64,000 bases of DNA from Sphingomonas horti (GCF_009753715.1 NZ_WQMS01000008.1:109173-173172), one strand, 5' to 3'. Numbered from the stretch's first letter, positions 26,534-35,219 are shown. Numbers and translations: made by a program. Notes: generated from the letters alone by a model not told the origin.

Positions 26534-27798
26534 CAGCGCTGCACCGCCACCGCGCCGCGCATGAGGATCAACACGATGATCGGCAGGTTCTTCAGCAGCG
26601 GCCCGAGAGGGTCGAACCACAGATGCGGCTGGGCCAGCCCGATCACGACAGTGTAACCGAGGACAACGACCAGTTGGACGGCCGTGGACCAGCGAGCGGT
26701 GCGATCGGCCGCCAGCAGGGCCGCGACGGACAGGTCGAGCAGGCTGCCGCCGAGCTGGAGCGGGCGCACACAGGTTTCGGGCAAACCCAAGCCCTGCACA
26801 ACGGCGCGCGTTTCGGCGTCCCCAAATGCCAAGCCCAGAACCGCCGATGCGATCCACATCGCCAGCAGCACCGCGGTGGCAAGCGGCGCGAGGAAGAAAA
26901 GGCGGGCGTGCCAGCGATCCTGCACGTGCGACGGCCGGTCGCGTAGCGCCTCGTTGATGCTGCGCGGGGTAAAGCCGATCGCGGCGGCGAAGGCGGCACC
27001 GTCTCCGCCGTTGCCCGCGATCATCTGACGGACGCTGTTGGTGGCGATCGGCCCGGCGCCGAAAAGATCTCCCAGCCTGCCGAAAAGCCGCATCGCGGCC
27101 ATCGGGATCGTCAGGATACGGGGGGTGCCGAAGCCGAGCCAGCGCCGATAGCGGACAAGCAGGTCGCGCAGGCTGAGCGTTTGGGGGCCGGCGGGCTCCA
27201 GCGTCTGCCCGGAAAAGCCGTTGTCTTCGCAGATTAACCGGACCGCGCGTGCGAGGTCGTCGGCGTGGATGGGCGAGAAGGCGAAGCTGCCGTCGCCGGG
27301 AACGGGAATGAACCAGGGGAGGCCCGCCATGCCGCGTATCAGCGAGGTGCCGCCATAGCTGCCATCGCCATAGACGAGCGACGGCCGCAGGATCGTCCAA
27401 TCCAGGCCGGAACGCATCAGCTCCGCTTCGCCGCGCAGCTTCGTGCGGGAATAGTCGGTGTCCACCTCCGACCGTGCGCTGATCGCGGAAATCAGCACCA
27501 CGCGTTTCACGCCCGCATCCGCACATGCGGAATAGAGGGCGCGGGGCGCGTCGACATGCACGGTTTCCATTTCCGGTCCGCGCAGCACGCCCGCGGCGTT
27601 GATCACGACGTCCACTCCGGCCAGATGTGGATGCCACGAGGCGGGGTCGGTCGCCTCGGCGAGATTAATCGCGACGCGCCGATCACCGGAGCCGTCCGGC
27701 CGCCGAACGACGGCCACCACATCATGGCCGCGGCGCAGCAGCTCCGCCCTGATGGTGCGGCCGATGAATCCACCGGCGCCTAGCAGCAGGATGCGCAT
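26533..27798 (-). CDS. NAD(P)-binding SDR-like protein fused to a DoxX-like membrane domain
   Basis: A 421-residue two-part protein. Residues 1-290 form an atypical/extended SDR or NmrA-like Rossmann domain: MRILLLGAGGFIGRTI, VVINAAGVLRGPEME, YSRTKLRGEAELMRSGLDWT and ILRPSLVYG. Residues about 300-421 contain four TMs of DoxX-like type (LFFLAPLATAVLLAMWIASAVLGL onward). The YxxxK pair (YSRTK) is present, so oxidoreductase or isomerase activity is possible. It abuts the ornithine cyclodeaminase-like gene with no gap and overlaps the DUF2269 gene. The substrate is unknown. Confidence 0.85.
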   Translation of the reverse strand: MRILLLGAGGFIGRTIRAELLRRGHDVVAVVRRPDGSGDRRVAINLAEATDPASWHPHLAGVDVVINAAGVLRGPEMETVHVDAPRALYSACADAGVKRVVLISAISARSEVDTDYSRTKLRGEAELMRSGLDWTILRPSLVYGDGSYGGTSLIRGMAGLPWFIPVPGDGSFAFSPIHADDLARAVRLICEDNGFSGQTLEPAGPQTLSLRDLLVRYRRWLGFGTPRILTIPMAAMRLFGRLGDLFGAGPIATNSVRQMIAGNGGDGAAFAAAIGFTPRSINEALRDRPSHVQDRWHARLFFLAPLATAVLLAMWIASAVLGLAFGDAETRAVVQGLGLPETCVRPLQLGGSLLDLSVAALLAADRTARWSTAVQLVVVLGYTVVIGLAQPHLWFDPLGPLLKNLPIIVLILMRGAVAVQR

Positions 27799-28731
27799 TC
27801 AGCCGCCGAAGCCATCGAGAAGGAAGCTCGCGCAGGCGAGGTCCTGGACGATCGAGCCCAGCGACTTGTAGATCGTCACGTCGGCCGGGCCGAGGCGGCC
27901 GGCACTGGCACCGGCGAAGACGGTGCCGATTTCGGAAAGCACATGCGCGTCGGTGACGAGACCGGCCGCGCGGGCGCGGAGGAACTCGGCGCCCTGGGCG
28001 AGCACGCCCTCGCGGTGATCGGGGATGAAGCGGGCGCGGGCGACGAGCGCGCTGTCGATCTCGACCGGACCGGCGCGGCTGGAGCCGACCAGGTTGATGT
28101 GGGTCCCGTCGGCAACGTCGCTGGAGTGGAGCACCGGTTCGGCCGCGGCCGTGGTCGTGCAGACGATCGCGGCGTCGGCGACGGCTTTCGCGGCCGAGGC
28201 GGCGACCGTGGTAGCGATGCCGAGCCCGCCTTCAATCCTGCGGGCGAGCGCCTGAGCCTTGTCCGGCGCGCGGCCCCAGAGGCGGACCGTGTCGATCGGA
28301 CGGACCAGCGGCACGGCGAGGGCGTGTTGCCAGGCCTGCTCGCCGGTGCCGAGGATCGCGAGCGTGTGGGCGTCGGGCAGCGCCAGCGCGTCGGTCGCGG
28401 CGGCGGAGGCGCAGGCGGTGCGAATCGCGGTGACTTCGCCGGCGTCGATCACCGCGGCAGGGGCGCCACTGGCTTCGTCGAACAGCACGATCACGCCTTG
28501 ATGCGAATGCTCCTCGAGCGGGAAGACGCTGACCAGCTTGGCGCCGAAGCCGGCGCCCTCGAGCGCGCCCGGCATCACTCCGAAGGCGTTGCCGCCGTCG
28601 AGGTCGATGATGCCACGGAGGAGCTGCTTCGACTTGCCGGTCGCGAGCGCGATCATCGCTTCGCGCATCAAGGCGATGCAGGTGAGATGATCGAGGCGGC
28701 GGCGGACCTCCGCCCGGTCGAGGACGATCAT
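27799..28731 (-). CDS. Ornithine cyclodeaminase/mu-crystallin family protein
   Basis: A 310-residue NAD(P)-dependent enzyme of the OCD/mu-crystallin family, which includes ornithine cyclodeaminase, ketimine reductases and pyrroline-2-carboxylate reductase. The pattern is KQLLRGIIDLDGGNAFGVMPG, VIDAGEVTAIRTACASAAATDALA and the Rossmann motif LAILGTGEQAWQHALA, then INLVGSSRAGPVEIDSALVARA with the conserved acid. Its start overlaps the dipeptidase-like gene by ATGA. Next to two peptide-type hydrolases, a role in converting a released amino acid (for example a cyclic imino acid) is plausible but not shown. Confidence 0.87.
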   Translation of the reverse strand: MIVLDRAEVRRRLDHLTCIALMREAMIALATGKSKQLLRGIIDLDGGNAFGVMPGALEGAGFGAKLVSVFPLEEHSHQGVIVLFDEASGAPAAVIDAGEVTAIRTACASAAATDALALPDAHTLAILGTGEQAWQHALAVPLVRPIDTVRLWGRAPDKAQALARRIEGGLGIATTVAASAAKAVADAAIVCTTTAAAEPVLHSSDVADGTHINLVGSSRAGPVEIDSALVARARFIPDHREGVLAQGAEFLRARAAGLVTDAHVLSEIGTVFAGASAGRLGPADVTIYKSLGSIVQDLACASFLLDGFGG

Positions 28732-29840
28732 GCGCCCCAGATCTCGGTCGCGAAGCGCAGGAAATTGAGGCCGAGAATCTTGTCGATCTGGCGCGGGCTG
28801 TAGCCGCGCGCGCCCAGCAGAGCAGCGAGCTTGCGGAACTGGTCGGGCCCGCGCAGGTCGACGAGGAAGGGATAGGTGTTCGGCCCTTCGCCTGGCGCCG
28901 CGACGCCGGCCGCGCGCCGCTCCGCGTTCTCCTTCGCAAGCGCGGCGGCGTATTTCTGCAGGTCGTCGATCTGGGTGACCGAGCCGTCGGTGCCGATGCC
29001 GACATGATCCTCGCCGCAGACCTGCACCGCATGATCGATGTGCCGGACCACGTCGGCGGCGTGGGCGTGGCCGGCGGGATCAAGGAAGGGCATGAAGTAG
29101 ATGCCGACAAACCCGCCGCGCGAGGCGACCAGCCGCAGCTCCTCGTCGGTCTTATTGCGCGGCAGGTCGACGAGCGCGCGGCAGCCGGTGTGGTTGATCG
29201 AGATCGGCGCCTTCGACGCGCGGGCGGCGTCGAGGCAGGTCCGGGTGCCGCTGTGCGACAGATCGACCATCAGATGCTTTTCATTTAGGCGGGCGACGAC
29301 TTCGCGGCCGAAGGGCGTCAGGCCGGGATTGCCCGGCGCCATCGATCCGCCGCCGAGCTGGTTCAGGGGATTGTAGGTGAGCTGGAAGATGCGCACCCCC
29401 ATGTCCGCGAACAGATCGACGCGAGTGGCGTCGCTGCCCATCATCGCGCCGTTCTGGAAGCCGTAGATGATGCCGATCCTGCCTTGATCCTTCGCGCGGC
29501 GGATGTCGCCCGCGGTGAAGACCTTCAGCAGATCGTTCGGATGGGCGCGGAGGAAGGCGTCGTATTCGGCGACGCTGCGCACGCTCTGTTCGAACGGATC
29601 GCCGGGGCCGGCGACATAGCCGAGCGTGGTGTTGACCGCGGTCAGGCCGGAGGCGTGCGCTTCGGCAAGCACGCGCGGCGTGAAGGGATCGCCATCGCCG
29701 TCGGTGTTAGGGTCGCCGAGGCCGCCCAGCGCATTGACGACGATCTTGCCGGCGAGCGGATCGGCCGGGGCGAGCTCCGCGAGAGCCGGCGCGGCCGCGG
29801 CGACCGCCGCCAGCGCGAGGAAGCTGCGGCGATTGTGCAT
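28728..29840 (-). CDS. Membrane dipeptidase-like protein (peptidase family M19), variant metal site
   Basis: A 370-residue exported protein with a signal peptide (RRSFLALAAVAAAAPALAEL) and an M19 renal-dipeptidase-like barrel. MVDLSHSGTRT, ISINHTGCRALVDLPRN and HVGIGTDGS keep three of the expected metal or active-site positions. The usual N-terminal HxD motif is replaced by VVNALGGLGDPN, and the bridging Glu position reads YGFQNGAMMG. A full binuclear zinc centre therefore seems unlikely, and the reaction may differ. It is coupled by short overlaps to the amidohydrolase upstream and the OCD-like gene downstream. Confidence 0.85.
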   Translation of the reverse strand: MHNRRSFLALAAVAAAAPALAELAPADPLAGKIVVNALGGLGDPNTDGDGDPFTPRVLAEAHASGLTAVNTTLGYVAGPGDPFEQSVRSVAEYDAFLRAHPNDLLKVFTAGDIRRAKDQGRIGIIYGFQNGAMMGSDATRVDLFADMGVRIFQLTYNPLNQLGGGSMAPGNPGLTPFGREVVARLNEKHLMVDLSHSGTRTCLDAARASKAPISINHTGCRALVDLPRNKTDEELRLVASRGGFVGIYFMPFLDPAGHAHAADVVRHIDHAVQVCGEDHVGIGTDGSVTQIDDLQKYAAALAKENAERRAAGVAAPGEGPNTYPFLVDLRGPDQFRKLAALLGARGYSPRQIDKILGLNFLRFATEIWGA

Positions 29841-31165
29841 CAGTGCTCCTTCGGCCTGAAGTCGGCGCGCGGATATTCGCGACCGCGCTTCACGGTCATG
29901 GCGATGCTGCGGATATTCTCGATGGCGGACAGCGGGTCTTCGGTCAGCACGACGAAGTCGGCCAGCTTTCCGGCCTGGACGGTGCCGGTCTGCTGCGCGC
30001 GGCCCATCGCGAGAGCGCCGTTCAGCGTCGCCGCGCGGATCGCCTGGAGCGGCGGCATGCCGGCCTGGTGGACGAGGAAGAAAATCTCGTCATGCACGGC
30101 GGGCCAGGGAAAGTCCGGCGGACCGCCGTTATCGGTGCCGGCGGAAATGGTGACGCCGGCGCGATACGCCTGCGCGGTCAACCGCGCGGTCGTCTTGCCG
30201 GTGCAGCGAAGCGGCGCGCGCTCCGGATGCTTCGCCCGCTCTGATTCCATGCGGACGAACAGAGCTCCAGTCGCGTCGAGGACAATGCCGCGCCGCTGCA
30301 TCTCCGCGAACAGCTTGGCCATTGCCGGGTCCTCCCCCTTCGCGGCAAGCAGGTTTTCGTGGACCGGCGTGTGGTCTTCATAGTTCGCCAGCATCACCGG
30401 CTCGACTTGATATGCGAGATAGCACACATGGCTGATCGCGTCGGGGCCGGCGGCGAGCACGTCGGCGGGCCGGGTCGGGAAGATCGCGGAATGGGTCCAG
30501 ACCAGCAGCCCCTGCCGATGCGCCTCCGCCGCGATCGCGGCGACGAGGGCGGGGGGCAGGTCTGCATAGATCTTGATCGCGTCGGCGCCGGTGCCTTTGG
30601 CGCGAGAGACGGCGAGCGGCAGGTCGGTGCGCGAATCGATCGCCTGCATCCAGGGCGCGGTGCCCGGCGCAAAGCCGCGGCTGGCGGCGGCGACGCGCGG
30701 ATCGGCAAAGAAGGACGGGCCCGCCATCAGCGCCGCGAAGGCGATGTCGGGCGCCTCGATCTCGCCCTGCTCGGCCTCGCGCGCTAGATCCGCGATCGCG
30801 CGCAGGTCGTCAGCCATGTCGCGCACGCCGGTGACGCCGCCGTAGAGGTTGCGGCGCAGCTCGGCGAGCGCCGCGGCGCGGTCGGGCGGCGTCGCGAGAT
30901 GAACATGGCTGTCGATCAGGCCCGGGATCATGTAGTGGCCGGCAAGGTCGACCGTGCGCGCGCCTTCCGCCTTCACTCGGCCGTGAGGCCCGATCGACGC
31001 GATCCAGTCGCCGCGGACCAGCACGTCGATGTGGGCACGCGGCGGGGCGCCGGTGCCGTCGATCAGCGTCACGTCACTGTAGAGGACGGGCGTGGGCGGC
31101 TGGGCGACGCACGGTGCCGCCGGCAGCAAGAGGGCGAGCGCGGCGGCAAGAATGGAACGGGGCAT
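29840..31165 (-). CDS. Exported amidohydrolase family protein (prolidase/imidazolonepropionase-like)
   Basis: A 441-residue metal-dependent amidohydrolase with a signal peptide (MPRSILAAALALLLPAAPCVAQ). The binuclear metal set is intact: HVH in GLIDSHVHLATP, Lys in DAIKIYADLP, His in VWTHSAIF and SHVCYLAYQ, and Asp in SAGTDNGGPPDFPW. Exported members of this branch are usually Xaa-Pro or peptide-like hydrolases. It is the first gene of a five-gene operon ending with the DUF2269 gene, and its stop shares one base with the next start. The likely role is periplasmic scavenging of a peptide-like compound; the substrate is not known. Confidence 0.88.
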   Translation of the reverse strand: MPRSILAAALALLLPAAPCVAQPPTPVLYSDVTLIDGTGAPPRAHIDVLVRGDWIASIGPHGRVKAEGARTVDLAGHYMIPGLIDSHVHLATPPDRAAALAELRRNLYGGVTGVRDMADDLRAIADLAREAEQGEIEAPDIAFAALMAGPSFFADPRVAAASRGFAPGTAPWMQAIDSRTDLPLAVSRAKGTGADAIKIYADLPPALVAAIAAEAHRQGLLVWTHSAIFPTRPADVLAAGPDAISHVCYLAYQVEPVMLANYEDHTPVHENLLAAKGEDPAMAKLFAEMQRRGIVLDATGALFVRMESERAKHPERAPLRCTGKTTARLTAQAYRAGVTISAGTDNGGPPDFPWPAVHDEIFFLVHQAGMPPLQAIRAATLNGALAMGRAQQTGTVQAGKLADFVVLTEDPLSAIENIRSIAMTVKRGREYPRADFRPKEH

Positions 31166-31221
31166 GCCCCCTTGCTAACCGGCGCGCGGATTTTCGCAAA
31201 CCTCGCCCGTATCGACACCGG

Positions 31222-31250
31222 TTGACACCCCCCGTGTCCTTGCCTAATCG
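31222..31250 (+). promoter_or_regulatory. Sigma-70-type promoter of the atp operon
   Basis: A perfect TTGACA at 31222-31227, a 17-bp spacer, then TAATCG at 31245-31250. It lies about 90 bp upstream of the first ATP synthase gene, in the gap after the divergent amidohydrolase. The -35 box is consensus; the -10 box is moderate. Confidence 0.6.
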
Positions 31251-31282
31251 GGCGCCGCGCTGGCGGGGACGCCGGCTTGAGC

Positions 31283-31319
31283 CGTCGCCGCGACCCCGAG
31301 TCGGGCGACGTTTTCTTAT
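31283..31319 (+). terminator. Terminator-like hairpin in the atp leader
   Basis: CGTCGCC at 31283-31289 pairs with GGCGACG at 31304-31310, followed at once by TTTTCTTATTT. It sits inside the leader, downstream of the predicted promoter and about 17 bp before the atpI start, so it could attenuate the operon or protect or tune its transcript. No anti-terminator partner was identified by eye. Confidence 0.55.
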
Positions 31320-31335
31320 TTCTCAAGGTGCTTGC

Positions 31336-31635
31336 TTGGCGGACGATCGCAACAACGACGAGCTTGACCGGCGCATCGCCAAGGCGAAGGCGACGGCCCA
31401 TCGCGGCGTGACCGACGCCGAGGGCCGCGCCGAAAGCCGCGGCTGGGCGATCGGCATCGAATTCGTCGGATCGGTGCTGGTCGGCGCCTTTGCCGGCTAT
31501 CTGCTGGACCGCTGGCTGGACACGACTCCCTGGCTGATGATCGTGCTCCTGATCCTGGGCTTCGCGGCCGGCCTGAGGCGGGCGATCAAGACGTCGAACC
31601 AGTTCGACGCCGATCCGACCAACGATCAGAAGTAG
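31336..31635 (+). CDS. atpI: AtpI / ATP synthase gene 1 family protein
   Basis: A 99-residue AtpI-family membrane protein that assists ATP synthase assembly. A charged N-terminus (DDRNNDELDRRIAKAKA) is followed by two TMs, WAIGIEFVGSVLVGAFAGYLL and WLMIVLLILGFAAGLRRA. The start is TTG 31336 (L-A-D-D-R-N-N), preceded by AAGGTG; no better in-frame ATG is nearby. It leads the Fo operon atpI-atpB-atpE-atpF'-atpF. Confidence 0.88.
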   Translation: MADDRNNDELDRRIAKAKATAHRGVTDAEGRAESRGWAIGIEFVGSVLVGAFAGYLLDRWLDTTPWLMIVLLILGFAAGLRRAIKTSNQFDADPTNDQK

Positions 31636-31647
31636 GACGACGAAGAC

Positions 31648-32406
31648 GTGGCCGCTGGCAACAACCCGATGGAGCAGTTCGCGATCCGCGTGATCCACCC
31701 GTTCGAAGCGGGCGGATACGACGTATCGTTCACCAACTCATCGCTGTGGATGCTGATCGCGCTGGGCGTGATCGCCGCTTTCCTGTTCGTCGGCACCGCC
31801 CGCCCGCAGCTGGTGCCGGGCCGGATGCAGGCGGCTGTCGAATATATGTACGATTTCGTCCGCGGCATGATCGACGACAACGTCGGTCCCGAGGGCAAGC
31901 GGTTCACGCCGCTGATCTTTTCCGTCTTCATCTTCGTTCTGATCCTGAACCTGCTGGGCCTAGTCCCGTGGGTGCACGCATTCACGCCGACCAGCCATGT
32001 CGCGGTGACGCTGGCGCTGGCGTCGATCGTGTTCCTGATCGTGTGCATCGTCGGGTTCCTGCGCCACGGGCTGCATTTCCTGACGCTATTCTGGCCCAAG
32101 GGCGTGAACCCGTTCCTGGCCCTGTTCATCATGCCGATCGAAGTGATCAGCTTCCTGGTGCGGCCGTTCACGCTGGCGATCCGGCTGTTCGCGAACATGA
32201 CCGCGGGCCATGTGCTGCTGAACGTGTTCGGCACCTTCGTCGTGGCGCTCGGCTCGTTCGGGGCGCTGCCCTATGTGTTCGGCGTGGTGCCGCTGGCAGT
32301 CAACGTGGCGCTGACCGCGCTCGAGCTGCTGATCGCGGTGATCCAGGCCTATGTGTTCGCTCTCCTCGCGTCGATCTACCTGAACGACGCGGTCAATCTC
32401 CACTAA
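31648..32406 (+). CDS. atpB: ATP synthase Fo subunit a
   Basis: A 252-residue subunit a of the proton-translocating Fo sector. The essential Arg lies in TLAIRLFANMTAGHVLLNVF, and the C-terminal helix ELLIAVIQAYVFALLASIYL is typical. About five to six TMs. The start is GTG 31648 (VAAGNNPMEQF), consistent with alphaproteobacterial subunit a. It provides the half-channels for protons against the c ring. Confidence 0.97.
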   Translation: MAAGNNPMEQFAIRVIHPFEAGGYDVSFTNSSLWMLIALGVIAAFLFVGTARPQLVPGRMQAAVEYMYDFVRGMIDDNVGPEGKRFTPLIFSVFIFVLILNLLGLVPWVHAFTPTSHVAVTLALASIVFLIVCIVGFLRHGLHFLTLFWPKGVNPFLALFIMPIEVISFLVRPFTLAIRLFANMTAGHVLLNVFGTFVVALGSFGALPYVFGVVPLAVNVALTALELLIAVIQAYVFALLASIYLNDAVNLH

Positions 32407-32431
32407 AGTCAGACAGGAAAAGGAAATCATC

Positions 32432-32659
32432 ATGGATCCAGCAGCAGCGAAGCTGATCGGCGCCGGCCTTGCGGCGATGGGTGCGGGCCTTGCCGCCATC
32501 GGCGTGGGCTTCATCTTCGGCAGCTATGTGCAGGGTGCGTTCCGCAACCCCGAGGCCGACGGACGCGTTTCCGGTCGTCTGTTCCTCGGCTTCGCGGTGG
32601 TCGAGGCGCTCGGCCTGATCGCGGCCGTCGTCTCGCTCTACCTCGCGTTCGCGGGCTGA
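32432..32659 (+). CDS. atpE: ATP synthase Fo subunit c
   Basis: A 75-residue c-ring subunit with two TMs joined by a polar loop (FRNPEADGRVSG). The first helix is GAGLAAIGVGFIFGSYVQGA and the second contains the proton-carrying Glu in FLGFAVVEALGLIAAVVSLY. Length and loop fit H+-type c subunits; no Na+ site signature is seen. A GGAAAAGGAA ribosome-binding site precedes the ATG. Confidence 0.98.
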   Translation: MDPAAAKLIGAGLAAMGAGLAAIGVGFIFGSYVQGAFRNPEADGRVSGRLFLGFAVVEALGLIAAVVSLYLAFAG

Positions 32660-32684
32660 CACCGACTCTCAAGCGAGCCGCCCG

Positions 32685-33176
32685 ATGCCTCAATTCGAAG
32701 TCGTCAATTTCGCGCCCCAGTTCGTCTGGCTCGTGATCACGTTCGCGATCCTGTACTTCGGGATCGTGCAGCTCACCGTGCCCAAGATCGGGCGGGTGAT
32801 CGGCGAACGCGAGCAGACGATGTCGGGTGACATCGAGTCCGCCGAAGCCGCCAAGGCCGAAGCGGACAGGATCGAAGGCGACTACGCAGCGAGCGTCGCA
32901 GCGGCGCGCGAGCAGGCGCGCGAGGCCCTGAACGCCGCGCGCGGCCGTGCGACCAAGGCGATGGAGCAGCGGCTTGCCGCGGCCAATGCCGAGGTCGAGA
33001 GCAAGCAGAGCGCAGCCCAGGCCCAGCTCGACGCCGCCCGCACCAAAGCGCTCGCCGAGATCGAGGCCGTCGCTGCCGAAGCCGCCGCCGATATCGTCGA
33101 GCGGCTGACCGGGGCACGGCCTGATTCCGGCAAGGCGGTGCAAGCCGTCCAGTCGGTCGCGCTGGCGGCGGAGTGA
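32685..33176 (+). CDS. atpF': ATP synthase Fo subunit b'
   Basis: A 163-residue b-type stator subunit. One N-terminal TM (FVWLVITFAILYFGIVQL) precedes a long charged coiled coil rich in Ala, Glu, Lys and Arg. Two different b subunits in tandem are usual in alphaproteobacteria; the first is called b'. The stop overlaps the start region of the following gene. Confidence 0.93.
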   Translation: MPQFEVVNFAPQFVWLVITFAILYFGIVQLTVPKIGRVIGEREQTMSGDIESAEAAKAEADRIEGDYAASVAAAREQAREALNAARGRATKAMEQRLAAANAEVESKQSAAQAQLDAARTKALAEIEAVAAEAAADIVERLTGARPDSGKAVQAVQSVALAAE

Positions 33177-33721
33177 CGACGATGGCGGAAAACACTGTCG
33201 CCCTGACCGAGGTCCAGCACCACGAGCCGATCCTGCTCGGCTTTACGGCTGAAGGTTGGGTTTATTGGGGCCTGACCATCTTCCTGTTGCTGGCGATCTT
33301 CGTCGGCAAGGCGCCGAAGCGGATCGCGGAAGCGCTCGATGCCCGCATCGCGGAGACGCGGCGCCAGCTGGATGAAGCAAAGGCGATCCGTGCCGAGGCG
33401 GAAGCGCTGCTCGCCAAGGCCAAGGCGCAGCAGGCGGCCAGCGCCGGCGATGCCGAAGCCATTCTCGCGCACGCCAGGCAGGAAGCGGACGACCTGATCG
33501 CAGAGGCCGAAAAGACCGCGACCGAGCTGACCGCCCGCCGCGCCCGGATGGCCGAGGACAAGATCGCTGCCGCCGAGCGCAGCGCGATCGCGGAGGTGCG
33601 CGCCCGCGCTGCCGAGGCGGCAACCGGGGCCGCCGCGCGGCTGATTGCCGAGCAGCACGACGTCAAGGCCGACAAGGCGCTTGTCGACCGCACGATCGCC
33701 GGGCTGAACCGGGTCCATTAA
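33173..33721 (+). CDS. atpF: ATP synthase Fo subunit b
   Basis: A 182-residue second b-type subunit with an N-terminal TM (GWVYWGLTIFLLLAIFVG) and a long Ala/Glu/Arg coiled coil. It completes the Fo operon; the F1 genes (atpHAGDC) are not in the window, as expected for the split alphaproteobacterial arrangement. The start may be GTG 33173, in the overlap, or ATG 33182 (MAENTVALTE). Confidence 0.93.
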   Translation: MTTMAENTVALTEVQHHEPILLGFTAEGWVYWGLTIFLLLAIFVGKAPKRIAEALDARIAETRRQLDEAKAIRAEAEALLAKAKAQQAASAGDAEAILAHARQEADDLIAEAEKTATELTARRARMAEDKIAAAERSAIAEVRARAAEAATGAAARLIAEQHDVKADKALVDRTIAGLNRVH

Positions 33722-33760
33722 GTCGGGTGTGCTGAGCCAGGCTGGGCATCGATGCGTTTC

Positions 33761-33843
33761 CGTCACTCCGGCCTTAAACTGGGTTCCCGCTGCCTTTGCG
33801 CGGAAAGAAGAAACGGGATCCCGGCTCAAGGCTGGGATGACGA
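33761..33843. repeat. Dispersed palindromic repeat, family C
   Basis: CGTCACTCCGGCC and GGGTTCCCGC pair with GGGATCCCGG and GGCTGGGATGACG around a variable centre. It is located between the convergent atpF and phosphomannomutase genes. Copies at 40593-40661 and 60923-61012 share the arm AGGTAGGCCCCGGCTCAAG. Confidence 0.75.
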
Positions 33844-33857
33844 TGGGATATTCGTCA

Positions 33858-35219
33858 TCAGCATGAGCTTCTGGGCTCTAGCCCAGCCTTTGCGAGCCGG
33901 CCGAACAGGTCGGCTCGTAGCGTTTCCAGCCTGCTCTTATCCCACGCCTCGATCCGCGCGGTGAGCTTCGGCTCGGTGCCCGAGGCGCGGAGCAGCCACC
34001 AGCCTTCCGGGCGTGTGACGCGCAGGCCGTCGGTGCGGTCGATCGGCCCGTCGATCCCCGCTGCCACCGCGGCCAGTATCTCCTGCTTCCGAGCATCGGG
34101 ACAAGGCAGGCGCAGTTCCGGCGTCGCGACGGTGCGCGGCAGGGTCGCGCGAAAACCCGGGAGGTCGATCCTGCCGAGCGCGGCGAGCAGCCGCATCGCG
34201 ACGTGGAGTGCGTCATCGGTGCCGGTCCATTGGTCGGCGAAGAAGATATGGCCGCTCATCTCGCCGGCCATCGGCGCACCTTCGCGCAGCATCGCCTGGC
34301 GGATCAGCACATAGCCGGAGGGCGCCATCACCGGCCGGCCGCCGGCCGCCGCGATGCCGTCGAACAGCACGCGCGAGGACTTCACATCGGCGACGATCGA
34401 CGCGCCGGGCTGGGAGCGCAGCAGATCCTGGCCAAGCAGCAGGACCAACTGGTCGGGCCAGAGGATTTCGCCCTGGGCGTCGACCACGCCGATGCGGTCG
34501 CCGTCGCCATCGAAGGCGATGCCGAGATCGAGCCGCTTCTCGCAGACCAGCGCCTGCAATTGGGCGAGATTTCCGGGGACGGACGGGTCCGGATGGTGGG
34601 CCGGGAAATGGCCGTCGATCGCGCCGTTGATGATCCGGTGCTCGCCTGGAAGCCGCTCTACCAATCGGGCGAGAACGTCGCCGGCGGCCCCATTGCCCGG
34701 GTCCCAGCCGATGCGGAGCGCCGGCGCGGCGTCGCTCGCCGCCACCAGGCGTTCGACATAGTCGTGGAAGACGGGAGCGTTTCGGACGATGCCGCCCGCC
34801 CTTTCCTCGCCGCGCCGCCTGACCAGGTCGGCGAGCGCCTCGCCGAACACCGGTTCCTTGCCCAGCAGCAGCTTGAAGCCGTTCTGATCGGGCGGGTTGT
34901 GCGACCCCGTGATCATGATGCCCCCGTCCAGGTCACGGCTGTGCACCGCGTGGTAGAGCATGCCGGTCGGGCCGAGGCCGATCCGTTCGACCTGCGCGCC
35001 GCCCGCGACGAGGCGGTCGACCAGCGCCGATTCCAGCGCGGCGGACGAAAGGCGGCCGTCATAGCCGACCGCGACGCGGCGTCGGCCCTGCAGCGCGGCG
35101 GCGTAGGAGAGGCCGAGCGCGCGGGCATCGGCGTCGGTAAGATCGGTGCCGACCTCGCCCCTCAGGTCGTAGCTGCGGACCAACCGCGGGTTGACGAGAG
35201 GGGCGTCGCGGGCGCTCAC
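33858..35219 (-). CDS. Phosphomannomutase/phosphoglucomutase
   Basis: A 453-residue alpha-D-phosphohexomutase that interconverts hexose 1- and 6-phosphates for surface polysaccharide synthesis. All four loops are seen: the phosphoserine loop IMITGSHNPPDQNG, the metal loop FDGDGDRIG, the sugar loop GEMSGHIFF and the phosphate loop RASGTEPKL. YDLRGEVGTDLTDADARALG at the N-terminus is typical of PMM/PGM (AlgC-type). It appears monocistronic or co-transcribed with the M28 peptidase upstream on the same strand. Confidence 0.93.
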   Translation of the reverse strand: MSARDAPLVNPRLVRSYDLRGEVGTDLTDADARALGLSYAAALQGRRRVAVGYDGRLSSAALESALVDRLVAGGAQVERIGLGPTGMLYHAVHSRDLDGGIMITGSHNPPDQNGFKLLLGKEPVFGEALADLVRRRGEERAGGIVRNAPVFHDYVERLVAASDAAPALRIGWDPGNGAAGDVLARLVERLPGEHRIINGAIDGHFPAHHPDPSVPGNLAQLQALVCEKRLDLGIAFDGDGDRIGVVDAQGEILWPDQLVLLLGQDLLRSQPGASIVADVKSSRVLFDGIAAAGGRPVMAPSGYVLIRQAMLREGAPMAGEMSGHIFFADQWTGTDDALHVAMRLLAALGRIDLPGFRATLPRTVATPELRLPCPDARKQEILAAVAAGIDGPIDRTDGLRVTRPEGWWLLRASGTEPKLTARIEAWDKSRLETLRADLFGRLAKAGLEPRSSC

